From Singulisphaera sp. GP187 (lineage in GTDB: Bacteria; Planctomycetota; Phycisphaerae; Phycisphaerales; SM1A02), in assembly GCA_945896765.1 (NCBI GenBank), contig CAMDEL010000003.1, positions 1 through 22,200 of the forward strand: DNA of 22,200 nt, read 5' to 3'. Shown here one piece after another: positions 14,395 to 22,200 of the stretch. The notes under the pieces are model-generated. The model was not told the DNA's origin and did no database searches. It saw nothing but the letters and a program-made list of their open reading frames with translations. The stretch's first letter is position 1. Each line of letters starts with the position of its first letter. The translations under genes were made by a program, and so were the position numbers.

Positions 14395-15822
14395 CTACGC
14401 GCCATCGCCGACGAGTCGTTCATGCGGCGGAATACGCTCGACGAATCTCTCTTTCGGAGGTGGCCAAAGCGCAAGAAGACCTTCGTGAACCGGCAAATCA
14501 TTCACGGTGAATCGAGACCCCATCGCAATGAGTTGCTCAATATGCCGCCGCCCTAAAGTGACAGTGATGATGCAATTTGTTTCGTCATAATCACGATTGG
14601 TGACGGTCGCACGAGACTCCAGAAAATCGACTGCGCGACCATCACGAAGCGGAATTCGAAGAACCGCCTCACGCATTTCGCCAAGCAAATTCCCGCGAAC
14701 CATCTTGCGAAGTTCATCGAATCCTGCCGAGGTCAGCGCAGAAACGGCGATGGCAGTTGGTTCTTTCTTGCGCCATTCTTCGAGAGATGGCGGTCGCTCT
14801 CCAATGGGACCGACTGCTGCGCCCATCTTGTCAATCTTGTTCAGAACAACCAAACGCGGCTGATTCTTTGCGCCAATCCCGTCGAGAACTTCACGAACAG
14901 TCGCAAGTTGTGCATGCGCATTTGGATCTGCCGCATCGACGATCAGCAATAACAAATGGGAATGCACAGTCTCTTCGAGTGTCGCACGAAAACTCGCGAC
15001 AAGATGATGCGGAAGTCGCTGAATGAATCCGACTGTGTCGGAGAGCATCACAATATTGCCACCACCAAGATTCCAAGCCTCAGTTCGAGTTTGGAGCGTC
15101 GCGAAAAGTTGGTCATTTGCGAATGCGCCGCCATTTGTCAGCGCATTAAAGAGCGTGCTCTTTCCTGCATTCGTATAACCCACAATTCCAACTGTGAAAT
15201 GCTCTGCTCGGCGAGTCTGAACTTCGCGCGTCTTTCGCGCTTGCACTTCCGAAAGTTCGCGCTTCAGAGCGACAATGCGCCGTGAAACAAGACGGCGATC
15301 GATTTCGAGTTGTTGTTCACCTGGACCGCGCGTTCCAACTCCCATCGGCGATCCGCCGGTGACTTGTCCCAAGTGCGACCACATCGCACGCAATCGCGGT
15401 GCGGTGTATTCAAGTTGTGCGATCTCGACTTGTAATTGTGCCGCGCGGGATGTTGCTCGATTGGCAAAAATATCCAAGATCAATTCGCTTCGATCAATCA
15501 CCTTGCAGCAAAGTTCTTTTTCAATATTCCGAAGTTGACTCGGACTGAGATCGTGATCGAACACGACAACTCCCGCACGCAGTTCTTTGACCGCTGCGTT
15601 CAATTCCTGAATCTTGCCTTTACCCAGACATGTTCTTCCATCCATACCGTGGCGATTCTGGATCAGTTGCCCAACGGTCTGCACCCCCGCTGTCTCGGCC
15701 AGTGCTCGAAGTTCGCTGAGTGGATCGGGATTATTCAGCGCTACATCATCCGAACTCAGGATGACCGCAGCCAAAATAGCTCGCTCCGCCTGAATTGATG
15801 CGCTTCGCAGACCTGTCTCCAT
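14395..15822 (-). CDS. hflX: GTPase HflX
   Basis: This 475-residue GTPase belongs to the Obg-HflX group; family members bind the 50S subunit and split stalled or hibernating ribosomes. The N-terminal HflX domain contains the Gly-rich GKGKIQEL segment (67-74), followed by the helical RRLVSRRI...LKREL stretch (about 176-190). The G domain has G1 GYTNAGKS (215-222), G3 DTVGF (262-266) and G4 NKID (328-331), with a VSALTSAG G5-like loop. The switch-I region reads ATLQTRTEAW instead of the common TLDPTTR form. The start is 18 bp from the divergent tsaD start. Confidence 0.95.
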   Translation of the reverse strand: METGLRSASIQAERAILAAVILSSDDVALNNPDPLSELRALAETAGVQTVGQLIQNRHGMDGRTCLGKGKIQELNAAVKELRAGVVVFDHDLSPSQLRNIEKELCCKVIDRSELILDIFANRATSRAAQLQVEIAQLEYTAPRLRAMWSHLGQVTGGSPMGVGTRGPGEQQLEIDRRLVSRRIVALKRELSEVQARKTREVQTRRAEHFTVGIVGYTNAGKSTLFNALTNGGAFANDQLFATLQTRTEAWNLGGGNIVMLSDTVGFIQRLPHHLVASFRATLEETVHSHLLLLIVDAADPNAHAQLATVREVLDGIGAKNQPRLVVLNKIDKMGAAVGPIGERPPSLEEWRKKEPTAIAVSALTSAGFDELRKMVRGNLLGEMREAVLRIPLRDGRAVDFLESRATVTNRDYDETNCIITVTLGRRHIEQLIAMGSRFTVNDLPVHEGLLALWPPPKERFVERIPPHERLVGDGA

Positions 15823-15840
15823 AGTTCAGCAAGTCTACGC

Positions 15841-16905
15841 ATGAACGGCGATACTCTGACACATATGCCGCCACGAATCATCCTTGGTATCGAAAGCAGT
15901 TGTGACGAAACGTCCGCGGCGCTTGTGAGTATTGAGAATGATCAACTGCGGGTTCTTTCATGCCGCACAACTGGACAAGATGATTTACATGCGGAATATC
16001 GGGGGGTTGTTCCTGAAATCGCCAGTCGTGCACACTTGGACAGAATCATCCCCGTCATTCGAGGCGCGTGCGCCGATGCCGGCATAACGACAAAAGAAAT
16101 AAATGGTGTCGCCGCAGGTCATCGCCCTGGATTGATCGGGTCGTTACTTGTTGGAACGAGCACAGCGAAAGCATTCGCATGGTCGCTCGACATTCCTTTT
16201 GTTGGAGTCGATCATGTGATGGCGCATCTTGTCGCAGGCTTGCTCGATCAAGTTGCGCTTGAGTGGCCGGCGATTGGACTTGTCGCATCGGGTGGACATA
16301 CGAGCCTGTTTCTTATGCGCTCTCCACTGGAAGCGCAATTGATTGGCGCGACAATCGATGACGCCGCTGGCGAAGCATTCGATAAGGCAGCGTCCATATT
16401 GGAACTCGGATACCCAGGAGGTGCGAAACTTGATGCGCTTGCCGAAACTGGCGATGCTGCTGCGATTGCGCTGCCGATGACAAGACTCGACAAAGGAGAT
16501 TTTTCTTTCAGCGGAATCAAGACTGCGCTTGCGCTTGCCGCGAGAGATCCGCAGCACGCCGTGAAATCCGCAGATTTGGCTGCGTCATTTCGCAAGGTTG
16601 TCGTCGCGCAAATCATTCGCAATTTATCGCTCGCACTTGATGAGCATGCCTCACCCTCTTGTTTGATTGGAGGCGGTGTCGCTGCAAATTCTCTTTTGCG
16701 ACGCGAAGCTGCCATCGTATGTGCACAGCGCAGCGTCACACTTCGAATCGCCGATCTTCGATGGTGCACAGATAATGCCGCGATGATCGCTGGCGCAGGA
16801 GCATTGAGAATCGCTCGCGGGGAATGCGATGGATGGGATCTCGCTGCACATCCGCTCTCAGAAATCGCTCGGGGCGATCGTGGAGCTCGGAGACGAAGCA
16901 GTTGA
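15841..16905 (+). CDS. tsaD: tRNA N6-adenosine threonylcarbamoyltransferase TsaD
   Basis: TsaD transfers threonylcarbamoyl to A37 of ANN-decoding tRNAs (t6A), working with TsaB, TsaC and TsaE. The 354-residue protein shows GIESSCDETS (16-25), the metal-binding H125-VMA-H129, ASGGHTSL (149-156), DDAAGEAFDKA, GGGVAAN and CTDNAAMI. The usual TxGPGLxGSL segment reads AGHRPGLIGSL here, which is a substitution at a conserved loop. A second in-frame ATG at 15865 (MPPRII) leaves the conserved part intact and may be the real start. There is no Shine-Dalgarno. Its stop overlaps the next gene's start. Confidence 0.96.
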   Translation: MNGDTLTHMPPRIILGIESSCDETSAALVSIENDQLRVLSCRTTGQDDLHAEYRGVVPEIASRAHLDRIIPVIRGACADAGITTKEINGVAAGHRPGLIGSLLVGTSTAKAFAWSLDIPFVGVDHVMAHLVAGLLDQVALEWPAIGLVASGGHTSLFLMRSPLEAQLIGATIDDAAGEAFDKAASILELGYPGGAKLDALAETGDAAAIALPMTRLDKGDFSFSGIKTALALAARDPQHAVKSADLAASFRKVVVAQIIRNLSLALDEHASPSCLIGGGVAANSLLRREAAIVCAQRSVTLRIADLRWCTDNAAMIAGAGALRIARGECDGWDLAAHPLSEIARGDRGARRRSS

Positions 16906-17453
16906 GCGATCTCCCTTCTGCATCTGATTCGATTTTTATTTCGGGACGACATCCTGTTTCTCTTGATGAAGAGCAACTTGTACGGCAATGCGAATTGAAG
17001 ACTGGACGCGTCTCGGGTCCAGGAGGTCAGCATCGCAATCGAGTCGAGACTGCAGTTTTCGTCACGCATAATCCAACGAAAGTAGATGCACAAGGAACCG
17101 AGCGTCGCAGTCAAGTTGAAAATCGTCGTGTTGCGATTCGCCGTCTTCGTATTCGACTCGCAGTTCTGGTGCGAACAATCGAAGTCACCGCGGAACATCA
17201 ACCCAGCGCGCTTTGGGAAAGCCGACGCCGGGATCGAAAAATTCAAGTCAGTATTGATCACTGGGACTACGCAGTGGTTCTTGCTGAAGCTCTCGATTTG
17301 GTCACTGCTTTGAATTTTGATGTCTCCGCAGCTGCCGCAACTCTGGGAGTTTCGATGAGTCAGTTGACTCGATTGATTCGACAAGACAAATTCGCGGCCG
17401 CCAAGTTGAATGCAGGCCGAAAATCAGCAGGACTGGGGCCTCTGCGAGATTGA
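16902..17453 (+). CDS. Peptide chain release factor-like protein (RF-1/GGQ domain only)
   Basis: With a TTG start at 16902 the product has 183 residues. The TTG shares bases with the tsaD TGA (TTGA), and a GGAG lies 9 nt upstream (16889-16892). No ATG occurs in frame between tsaD's end and the conserved part; an ATG at 16824 would place 26 extra codons inside tsaD. SGPGGQHRNRVETAV carries the GGQ loop (41-43) that triggers peptidyl-tRNA hydrolysis. The codon-recognition domains of RF1/RF2 are absent, as in ArfB/ICT1-type rescue factors. The C-terminal part (about 125-183) resembles a helix-turn-helix (AAATLGVSMSQLTRLI) followed by a basic tail. A role in ribosome rescue is inference. Confidence 0.85.
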   Translation: MSDLPSASDSIFISGRHPVSLDEEQLVRQCELKTGRVSGPGGQHRNRVETAVFVTHNPTKVDAQGTERRSQVENRRVAIRRLRIRLAVLVRTIEVTAEHQPSALWESRRRDRKIQVSIDHWDYAVVLAEALDLVTALNFDVSAAAATLGVSMSQLTRLIRQDKFAAAKLNAGRKSAGLGPLRD

Positions 17454-17508
17454 TGCGCTTGTTGGGCTTGAGAATCCCAAAGCGAGAGCGTGCGCTAACC
17501 TTCTTTGA

Positions 17509-18702
17509 ATGACTCACAGCGCACAACTTTCGCAACTGATTCAGAACGAACTTCCAAGTCTCATCGCAATTCGTCACGATTTGCACACGCATCCAGAAAT
17601 TGGACTGAATGAAACAAGAACTTCGAAAGTGATTCAGCGTGAATTGCATTCTGCGGGGATAAAATTCCAAAGTGGATTGGGCGGAGGAACGGGAGTGATC
17701 GCACAACTCCCTGGCGTAGGCGATAAGTCGATTGGGTTGCGAGCTGATATTGATGCGCTTCCGATCATCGAAGAGACGGGACTTTCATACTCATCACAAT
17801 CCCCTGGAATCATGCATGCCTGTGGTCACGACGGACATACCACAATACTTATAGGTGTCGCTCGTGTGCTGGCAAAGTTGGCGAAGATCGCGCCTTTGCC
17901 CCGCCCAGTCACTCTGCTCTTTCAACCTGCAGAAGAAAATCTCGGCGGAGCAACACGCATGATCGCCGATGGTTGCTTGACTGGCCTGCTCGGTCCTTCG
18001 ATCAGTGAGATATACGGATTGCATTGTTGGCCGTGGCTTGCAGTGAATTCGGTCGGAGTTCGAAATGGACCACTTCTCGCTTCGACAGATTACTTTTCGA
18101 TCACTGTGCATGGACGCGGTTCTCACGCCGCATGGCCGCATTTATCACATGACCCAGTGATCGCCATGGCCGCAATTATCACTGCGCTCCAAACGGTCGT
18201 CAGTCGAAACACAGATCCCAACGACGCAGTGGTTGTCTCTGTCTGTGTCGTCATGGCAGGACATGCGTTCAATGTCATTCCTCAAGATGGGGCGCTTGAA
18301 GGAACGATTCGGACACTCAACGAACAGGTCCGTGCGAACACGATCAAGCGAATCGAAGAAATTGTCGATCACGCTGCAAGAATGCACGGTTGCACTGCGG
18401 ACGTAAAAATTTCTGCTGGATGCCCACCAACTGTGAATCACCCCACTGCGACGGATGCAGTCCGACGTGCTGCGCTTCAGATTCCTGCAGCTCAACTTGT
18501 TGAAATGGAAAACCCATTCATGGGCGGAGAAGATTTCGCCTTTTATGGCAAACAGATTCCCGCAAGTTTCTTTCTGCTTGGAATACAAGATCCAAGTCGC
18601 CCAAGCATGCCAGCCTTGCACCATCCATCTTTCAATTTCAACGATGATGCAATTTCAACAGGCATAGAAGCATTCTGCCGACTTGCGATTTCTGATTCTT
18701 GA
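17509..18702 (+). CDS. M20 family (M20D) amidohydrolase/peptidase
   Basis: This 397-residue protein belongs to the group that includes hippurate hydrolase, IAA-amino acid hydrolase and N-acetyl-diaminopimelate/N-acyl-amino-acid deacetylases. Seen: RHDLHTHPEIG near the N-terminus, the metal-site MHACGHDGH (102-110; Cys105, His107), PAEE (140-143), LHCWP (His172), the dimerisation-domain segment GRGSHAAWPH, MGGEDFAFY and LHHPSFNFND at the C-terminus. All expected ligands are present, so it should be active; the acyl-amino-acid substrate cannot be told. There is no signal peptide. It lies 55 nt after the RF-like gene on the same strand. Confidence 0.92.
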   Translation: MTHSAQLSQLIQNELPSLIAIRHDLHTHPEIGLNETRTSKVIQRELHSAGIKFQSGLGGGTGVIAQLPGVGDKSIGLRADIDALPIIEETGLSYSSQSPGIMHACGHDGHTTILIGVARVLAKLAKIAPLPRPVTLLFQPAEENLGGATRMIADGCLTGLLGPSISEIYGLHCWPWLAVNSVGVRNGPLLASTDYFSITVHGRGSHAAWPHLSHDPVIAMAAIITALQTVVSRNTDPNDAVVVSVCVVMAGHAFNVIPQDGALEGTIRTLNEQVRANTIKRIEEIVDHAARMHGCTADVKISAGCPPTVNHPTATDAVRRAALQIPAAQLVEMENPFMGGEDFAFYGKQIPASFFLLGIQDPSRPSMPALHHPSFNFNDDAISTGIEAFCRLAISDS

Positions 18703-18711
18703 AGATTTGAT

Positions 18712-18739
18712 TTGGATTTCAGGTTTTTCGTGTTCTAAT
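18712..18739 (+). promoter_or_regulatory. Predicted promoter of the secreted metalloprotease
   Basis: TTGGAT (18712-18717) and TCTAAT (18734-18739, 5/6 match to TATAAT) are 16 bp apart, in an AT-rich stretch between the M20 stop and the ATG at 18762. The implied leader is about 16 nt and contains no Shine-Dalgarno. Confidence 0.4.
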
Positions 18740-18761
18740 TACCTCAATCAAACATACTTCC

Positions 18762-21041
18762 ATGAATAAAAATATTCTTCGATCACTTTCACTTTTGTTT
18801 GTTCAATTGACCGTCGTCTCTGCTGCTTCGTCAGCTGCGCAGATCCAGCCGAATGATCCCGCAGCAATCGAAATTCGCGCGGTGGTTCGAGTCGATTCGC
18901 CACTGGTGCGCAGTCAAGATCAGACACTCATTCCAAAGCATCTTCGTGAATCTGTCACTGCGATAACGATCGATGAGTCCAAATGGAAAGTACTCAGTGC
19001 TCATCGTGATGTGCTGATCGAATCCGTTCCATTTGGACCATCCCAAACTCATTCTTTGGTTGTGCATCGAGCCGATCCATTTGAGAATGATCCGCGAATC
19101 GTTGGCGCAACGATCGCAGCAAATGGCGTGGTCATCGAAACTCCAATCGCAATTCCAGCGATCGACTGCTATGTCGGATCACTTCTCAATGATCCAGAGT
19201 CTCGCGTGCTGCTTTCGCGCGGCGATGGTTTTCTTGTTGGATATGTTCAGGCAAATGGAAAGACATGGATTGTGTCCAACGAACGCACAGGTGGCAATGG
19301 ACCGATCGTCTCCTATGGAATGGATGATGTGCCGCCAGGAACATTTGATCTTCCTAAGTGGACTTGCGAAGCGCTTCAGCCACCTGATTCGATTGCAGGT
19401 GCTGGATCCGAAGGTGGCATTGCTGATTCGATGCAGCCCTGTTGGCAATCGCGAATTGCAATCGATACGGATGTTGAGTTTCTTGCACTCTTTGCAAACA
19501 ATCAAGCAGCTGCGATTGGATATGTCGGAACACTCTTTGCGGCGCTTTCGGATATTTATCCTCGCGATACAAATTTGCGACCAGGCATGGCATCGTTGCG
19601 ACTCTGGGCGAATGGCACTGACCCTTGGAATGCGACAAGCACCTCAAATCAGCTCACAGAATTTCGCGACTTCTGGGAAGCCCAACCCGAGACATCACCA
19701 CGTGAATCTGCGGCATTACTTTCTGGTCGTGGACTTGGCGGAGGAGTTGCGTGGCTGAACTCGGGATGTGGTTCATATGCGTACTCCGTTTCTGCCAATC
19801 TTGCCGGTTCTTTCCCATATCCCTTGCTCGACAACAACAATTCGAACTGGGACATCATGGTGGTCGCTCACGAACTTGGCCACAACTATGGTGCGCCCCA
19901 TACTCATAACTACACGCCACCAGCAGATGGTTGCGGATCGAGTCCGCAAGATTGTTCCGCAGCGACGAATGATCTTGGAACGATCATGAGTTATTGCCAT
20001 ATCTGCCCAGGCGGCATGGCGAATATGAATTTGTATTTTCACGCGCTCAATGTTGGATCGATTCAGGCGTATTTGCAATCTGCTGCATGCCCTTTCTCTG
20101 CTGCAGCGCAACCCGCGATGGCCGTACCTGAACGTATGAGCGCAGTTCCTGGAACCACAATTGATATCGACGTGATGGGCAACGACGTGAAATTCAATTG
20201 CGAAACTATTACATTGCTTGGAATCACTCAGCCTGGTCAAGGTTGCTCGGCGATGATCGTTGTTGGCGCTGGACCAAGCGGGCGAAACATTGTGCGTTTC
20301 ACTTCTCCAAACCTTGCTGCAACCACTGTTACTTTCAATTACACAATTGCAGAATTAAGCGGCACTCAAGCAACTGCAACTGTGACCATCGATCTCACAC
20401 CAATGCGTTTGCCTGAAAATCCAACTGGTGACACGCCAGGAATGGCGACTCAGTACTACATCCTGAGCGCACCTGCTCTCCTTCCAAATTTTAATGCGCT
20501 CACTCCATATAGCACAACCAGCGTTGCACAAATGAATTTCGATAGCACAAACGGAAACTTTGCGTCAAGCAATCGAGCAGATGAAGTCGGCGCTGCCTTC
20601 ACTGGTTGGCTGAATGTTCCTACTGCGGGAACATGGACGCTCTATACGAATTCGGATGACGGATCGCGGCTGCTCATTGGAACAACTCAAATTGTGTCCA
20701 ACGATGGACTGCATGGGATGGTTGAAAAAAGTGGGACCGTCGATCTTGCCCCTGGCAAGCATGCTGTGCGTGTCGAATTCTTCGAAAACGGTGGCGGCGC
20801 AGGTTTACTCGTCTCGTGGTCTGGGCCAAATACTTCGAAGGCTCTCATCCCTGCGAGCGCACTCAGTAAAGGCGGCACCATCAACCGTGCAGACATCAAT
20901 AGGGATGGCAGCGTTGGTGGTCCAGATTTGACAGCGCTCTTGTCAGCATGGGGTACGAATAGTGCGAATGCAGATATCAATCAGGACGGAACCGTCAATG
21001 GTTCCGACATGACACACTTGCTTTCGTCATGGTCGAACTAA
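18762..21041 (+). CDS. Secreted reprolysin-like zinc metalloprotease with PA14 and dockerin-like domains
   Basis: The 759-residue product has a signal peptide (1-26, cleavage near SSAA-Q) and a propeptide-like N-terminal region (about 27-230). The metzincin catalytic domain has HELGHNYGAPH (370-380) as HExxHxxGxxH and a Met-turn TIMSYC (Met409). A cadherin/Ig-like beta segment follows (about 455-548, PGTTIDIDVMGND), then a PA14-like domain (about 558-700; GWLNVPTAGTWTLYT, NSDDGSRLLI, VEFFENGGGAGLLVSW). The C-terminus is a pair of dockerin-like Ca2+ loops (710-758; DINRDGSVGGPDL, DINQDGTVNGSDM). The chain is likely an extracellular or surface protease, with PA14 suggesting glycan or surface contact. 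The ending matches the style of the riboswitch-controlled protein at 1963-2883. The gene is flanked by its own promoter-like site and a converging gene. Confidence 0.93.
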   Translation: MNKNILRSLSLLFVQLTVVSAASSAAQIQPNDPAAIEIRAVVRVDSPLVRSQDQTLIPKHLRESVTAITIDESKWKVLSAHRDVLIESVPFGPSQTHSLVVHRADPFENDPRIVGATIAANGVVIETPIAIPAIDCYVGSLLNDPESRVLLSRGDGFLVGYVQANGKTWIVSNERTGGNGPIVSYGMDDVPPGTFDLPKWTCEALQPPDSIAGAGSEGGIADSMQPCWQSRIAIDTDVEFLALFANNQAAAIGYVGTLFAALSDIYPRDTNLRPGMASLRLWANGTDPWNATSTSNQLTEFRDFWEAQPETSPRESAALLSGRGLGGGVAWLNSGCGSYAYSVSANLAGSFPYPLLDNNNSNWDIMVVAHELGHNYGAPHTHNYTPPADGCGSSPQDCSAATNDLGTIMSYCHICPGGMANMNLYFHALNVGSIQAYLQSAACPFSAAAQPAMAVPERMSAVPGTTIDIDVMGNDVKFNCETITLLGITQPGQGCSAMIVVGAGPSGRNIVRFTSPNLAATTVTFNYTIAELSGTQATATVTIDLTPMRLPENPTGDTPGMATQYYILSAPALLPNFNALTPYSTTSVAQMNFDSTNGNFASSNRADEVGAAFTGWLNVPTAGTWTLYTNSDDGSRLLIGTTQIVSNDGLHGMVEKSGTVDLAPGKHAVRVEFFENGGGAGLLVSWSGPNTSKALIPASALSKGGTINRADINRDGSVGGPDLTALLSAWGTNSANADINQDGTVNGSDMTHLLSSWSN

Positions 21042-21058
21042 CCCGCGCGAAAAAAGCG

Positions 21059-21083
21059 AAACTGTTTTCTTAGATCAGTTTTT
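21059..21083. terminator. Weak candidate terminator between converging genes
   Basis: AAACTG (21059-21064) and CAGTTT (21076-21081) form a 6-bp stem with an 11-nt loop, followed by TT on the plus strand; A-runs lie on the opposite flank. It sits in the 48-bp gap between the metalloprotease and transaldolase stops, where a bidirectional terminator would be expected. The stem is AT-rich and short. Confidence 0.3.
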
Positions 21084-21089
21084 CTTAAA

Positions 21090-22172
21090 TTACTTGGCCA
21101 AGACTGTGGCCTTAGCTTCGATCTTCGCAATGAGTTCGTTCCAACTTGCGTCGAACGAATCGCGACCTTCGATCTGAAGTTCCTTGCCACATGCATCCAA
21201 GTCGACGCCAGCTTTCTTCACCGCATCGAGCGTGTTCTGCCACGAAGTATCACCTGGTGCAAGTACATTCTTGATCGCTGCGCCCTTGCTGAGAGCAATG
21301 AGCGTTTCCTCTGGCATTGTGTTGACCGTGCGAGGCGAAGCAAGACCTTCAACATACAAAGTCTGTGGAAGCGCTGGATCTTTCGTACTTGTGCTTGCAT
21401 AAAGCAAGCGTTGAGGTCTCGCGCCTTTCGCTTCGAGGGCAAGCCATCGATCGGATGCATAGAGCGCGCAGTATGCGTTGTAGCACTGACGGCTCACTGC
21501 GATTCCAACAGTATTTTTCAATTCCGCAGGCAACTTTGGCGCGGTCTTGCGATCCCATCGTGAAACGAAAAGACTTGCGACGCTCGACACATCGCCAAGT
21601 GGCAGTCCCGCAGCAGCACGTCTTTCAAGACCACGCAGATAAGCATCTGACGCAGCATCGAAGTGCGCTTTGGAAAAGAGCAGCGTGACATTGACCGAGA
21701 TTCCGTCTGCGATCAAATCTACAATCGCAGGAATTCCTTCTGGAGTTCCTGGAACTTTGATGAACAAGTTTGGACGCTTCGCCCGCGCATGCAGGTCGCG
21801 CGCTTGTGCAACCGTTGCCTTCGTGTCGTTGGCCAAGAGTGGAGAAACTTCGAGCGAAACCCATCCATCGATTCCGCCAGTGCGGTCGTAAATAGGTTTG
21901 AAGAGATCACATGCTCGGATCAGATCTGAGATCGCGCATTCGAAGAAAATCTGCTCAGACTTCATTCCCTTGGACATCAATGGACGAATCTGCGCGTCAT
22001 AATCGCTGCTGCCAACAATTGCCTTCTCAAAAATCGATGGGTTGGATGTCAGGCCAACCACGGAAAGATCTTTGATCCAAGTTGCCAACTGACCAGAGTC
22101 GAGCAATTTTCGAGTGATGTTGTCGAGCCAGATGGATTGGCCGGTCATGGCAAGTAAAGCAGTTGAGCGCAT
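21090..22172 (-). CDS. tal: Transaldolase
   Basis: Transaldolase moves a dihydroxyacetone unit between sugar phosphates in the non-oxidative pentose phosphate pathway, through a Schiff base on lysine. The 360-residue protein shows GLTSNPSIFEKAI (40-52), WVSLEVSP (104-111) and the active-site NLFIKVPGT (Lys139). The length fits the long form seen in actinobacteria and planctomycetes. I chose the ATG at 22172 because AAGGAG (22187-22182) lies 9 nt upstream; an alternative ATG at 22148 (MTGQSIW) has no such signal. Conversion of erythrose-4-P and fructose-6-P is known for the family. Confidence 0.96.
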   Translation of the reverse strand: MRSTALLAMTGQSIWLDNITRKLLDSGQLATWIKDLSVVGLTSNPSIFEKAIVGSSDYDAQIRPLMSKGMKSEQIFFECAISDLIRACDLFKPIYDRTGGIDGWVSLEVSPLLANDTKATVAQARDLHARAKRPNLFIKVPGTPEGIPAIVDLIADGISVNVTLLFSKAHFDAASDAYLRGLERRAAAGLPLGDVSSVASLFVSRWDRKTAPKLPAELKNTVGIAVSRQCYNAYCALYASDRWLALEAKGARPQRLLYASTSTKDPALPQTLYVEGLASPRTVNTMPEETLIALSKGAAIKNVLAPGDTSWQNTLDAVKKAGVDLDACGKELQIEGRDSFDASWNELIAKIEAKATVLAK

Positions 22173-22200
22173 TTGCAGAATCTCCTTAGTGTTGATGTAC

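Noticed and set aside
16248..17384. 378-residue open frame on the minus strand across tsaD and the RF-like gene
   Set aside because: It is antisense to two genes with intact family motifs and its Ser/Arg/Ala-rich composition matches a shadow frame.

Overview
The window looks like chromosomal DNA from a planctomycete, most likely of the Phycisphaerae type. GC content is moderate (estimated by eye, near 50%). The pointers are: two secreted proteins ending in paired dockerin-like Ca2+ repeats (D-x-[ND]-x-[DS]-G...DL..LL..W), a prepilin-like protein with the H-x9-DG motif that is expanded in Planctomycetes, many genes without a Shine-Dalgarno sequence, and some TTG starts. The lineage is inferred from protein style, not from a marker-gene tree. 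No phage, insertion sequence, CRISPR array or rRNA was seen.

Layout. (1) 1-1550, minus strand: the 5' part of a secreted, probably alpha-helical-repeat protein with a (T/A)(E/A)EP tetrapeptide tract, starting at TTG and running off the window. (2) 1551-3933, plus strand: a clear cobalamin (B12) riboswitch at about 1719-1900, followed by three tightly packed genes: a secreted dockerin-like protein, a prepilin-type H-x9-DG protein and a small BFD-like [2Fe-2S] protein. (3) 3951-6592: mutL (minus) and a PP2A/ApaH-like metallophosphoesterase (plus), whose starts lie only 20 bp apart. (4) 6510-11059, minus strand: a compact pckA-ilvA-nadE operon read right to left. (5) 11161-12775: tRNA-His(GTG), a nitrilase-family amidohydrolase, an unrecognised 192-residue protein and tRNA-Phe(GAA). 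(6) 12806-14388: a stand-alone MshEN (c-di-GMP-binding type) protein, and divergently a protein with a possible PD-(D/E)XK-like N-terminus. (7) 14395-18702: hflX (minus), then tsaD, an RF-1/GGQ-domain protein and an M20D amidohydrolase (plus). (8) 18762-21041: a large secreted zinc metalloprotease with PA14 and dockerin-like domains. (9) 21090-22172, minus strand: transaldolase.

Most of the window is housekeeping: mismatch repair, gluconeogenesis, NAD synthesis, t6A tRNA modification, ribosome-associated GTPase, pentose phosphate pathway. The stretch that stands out is the cobalamin-riboswitch cassette at 1719-3933. None of its three products is a recognised B12 transport or biosynthesis protein, so it is a candidate B12-responsive cell-surface system. 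Second in interest is the isolated MshEN-type domain at 12806-13318.
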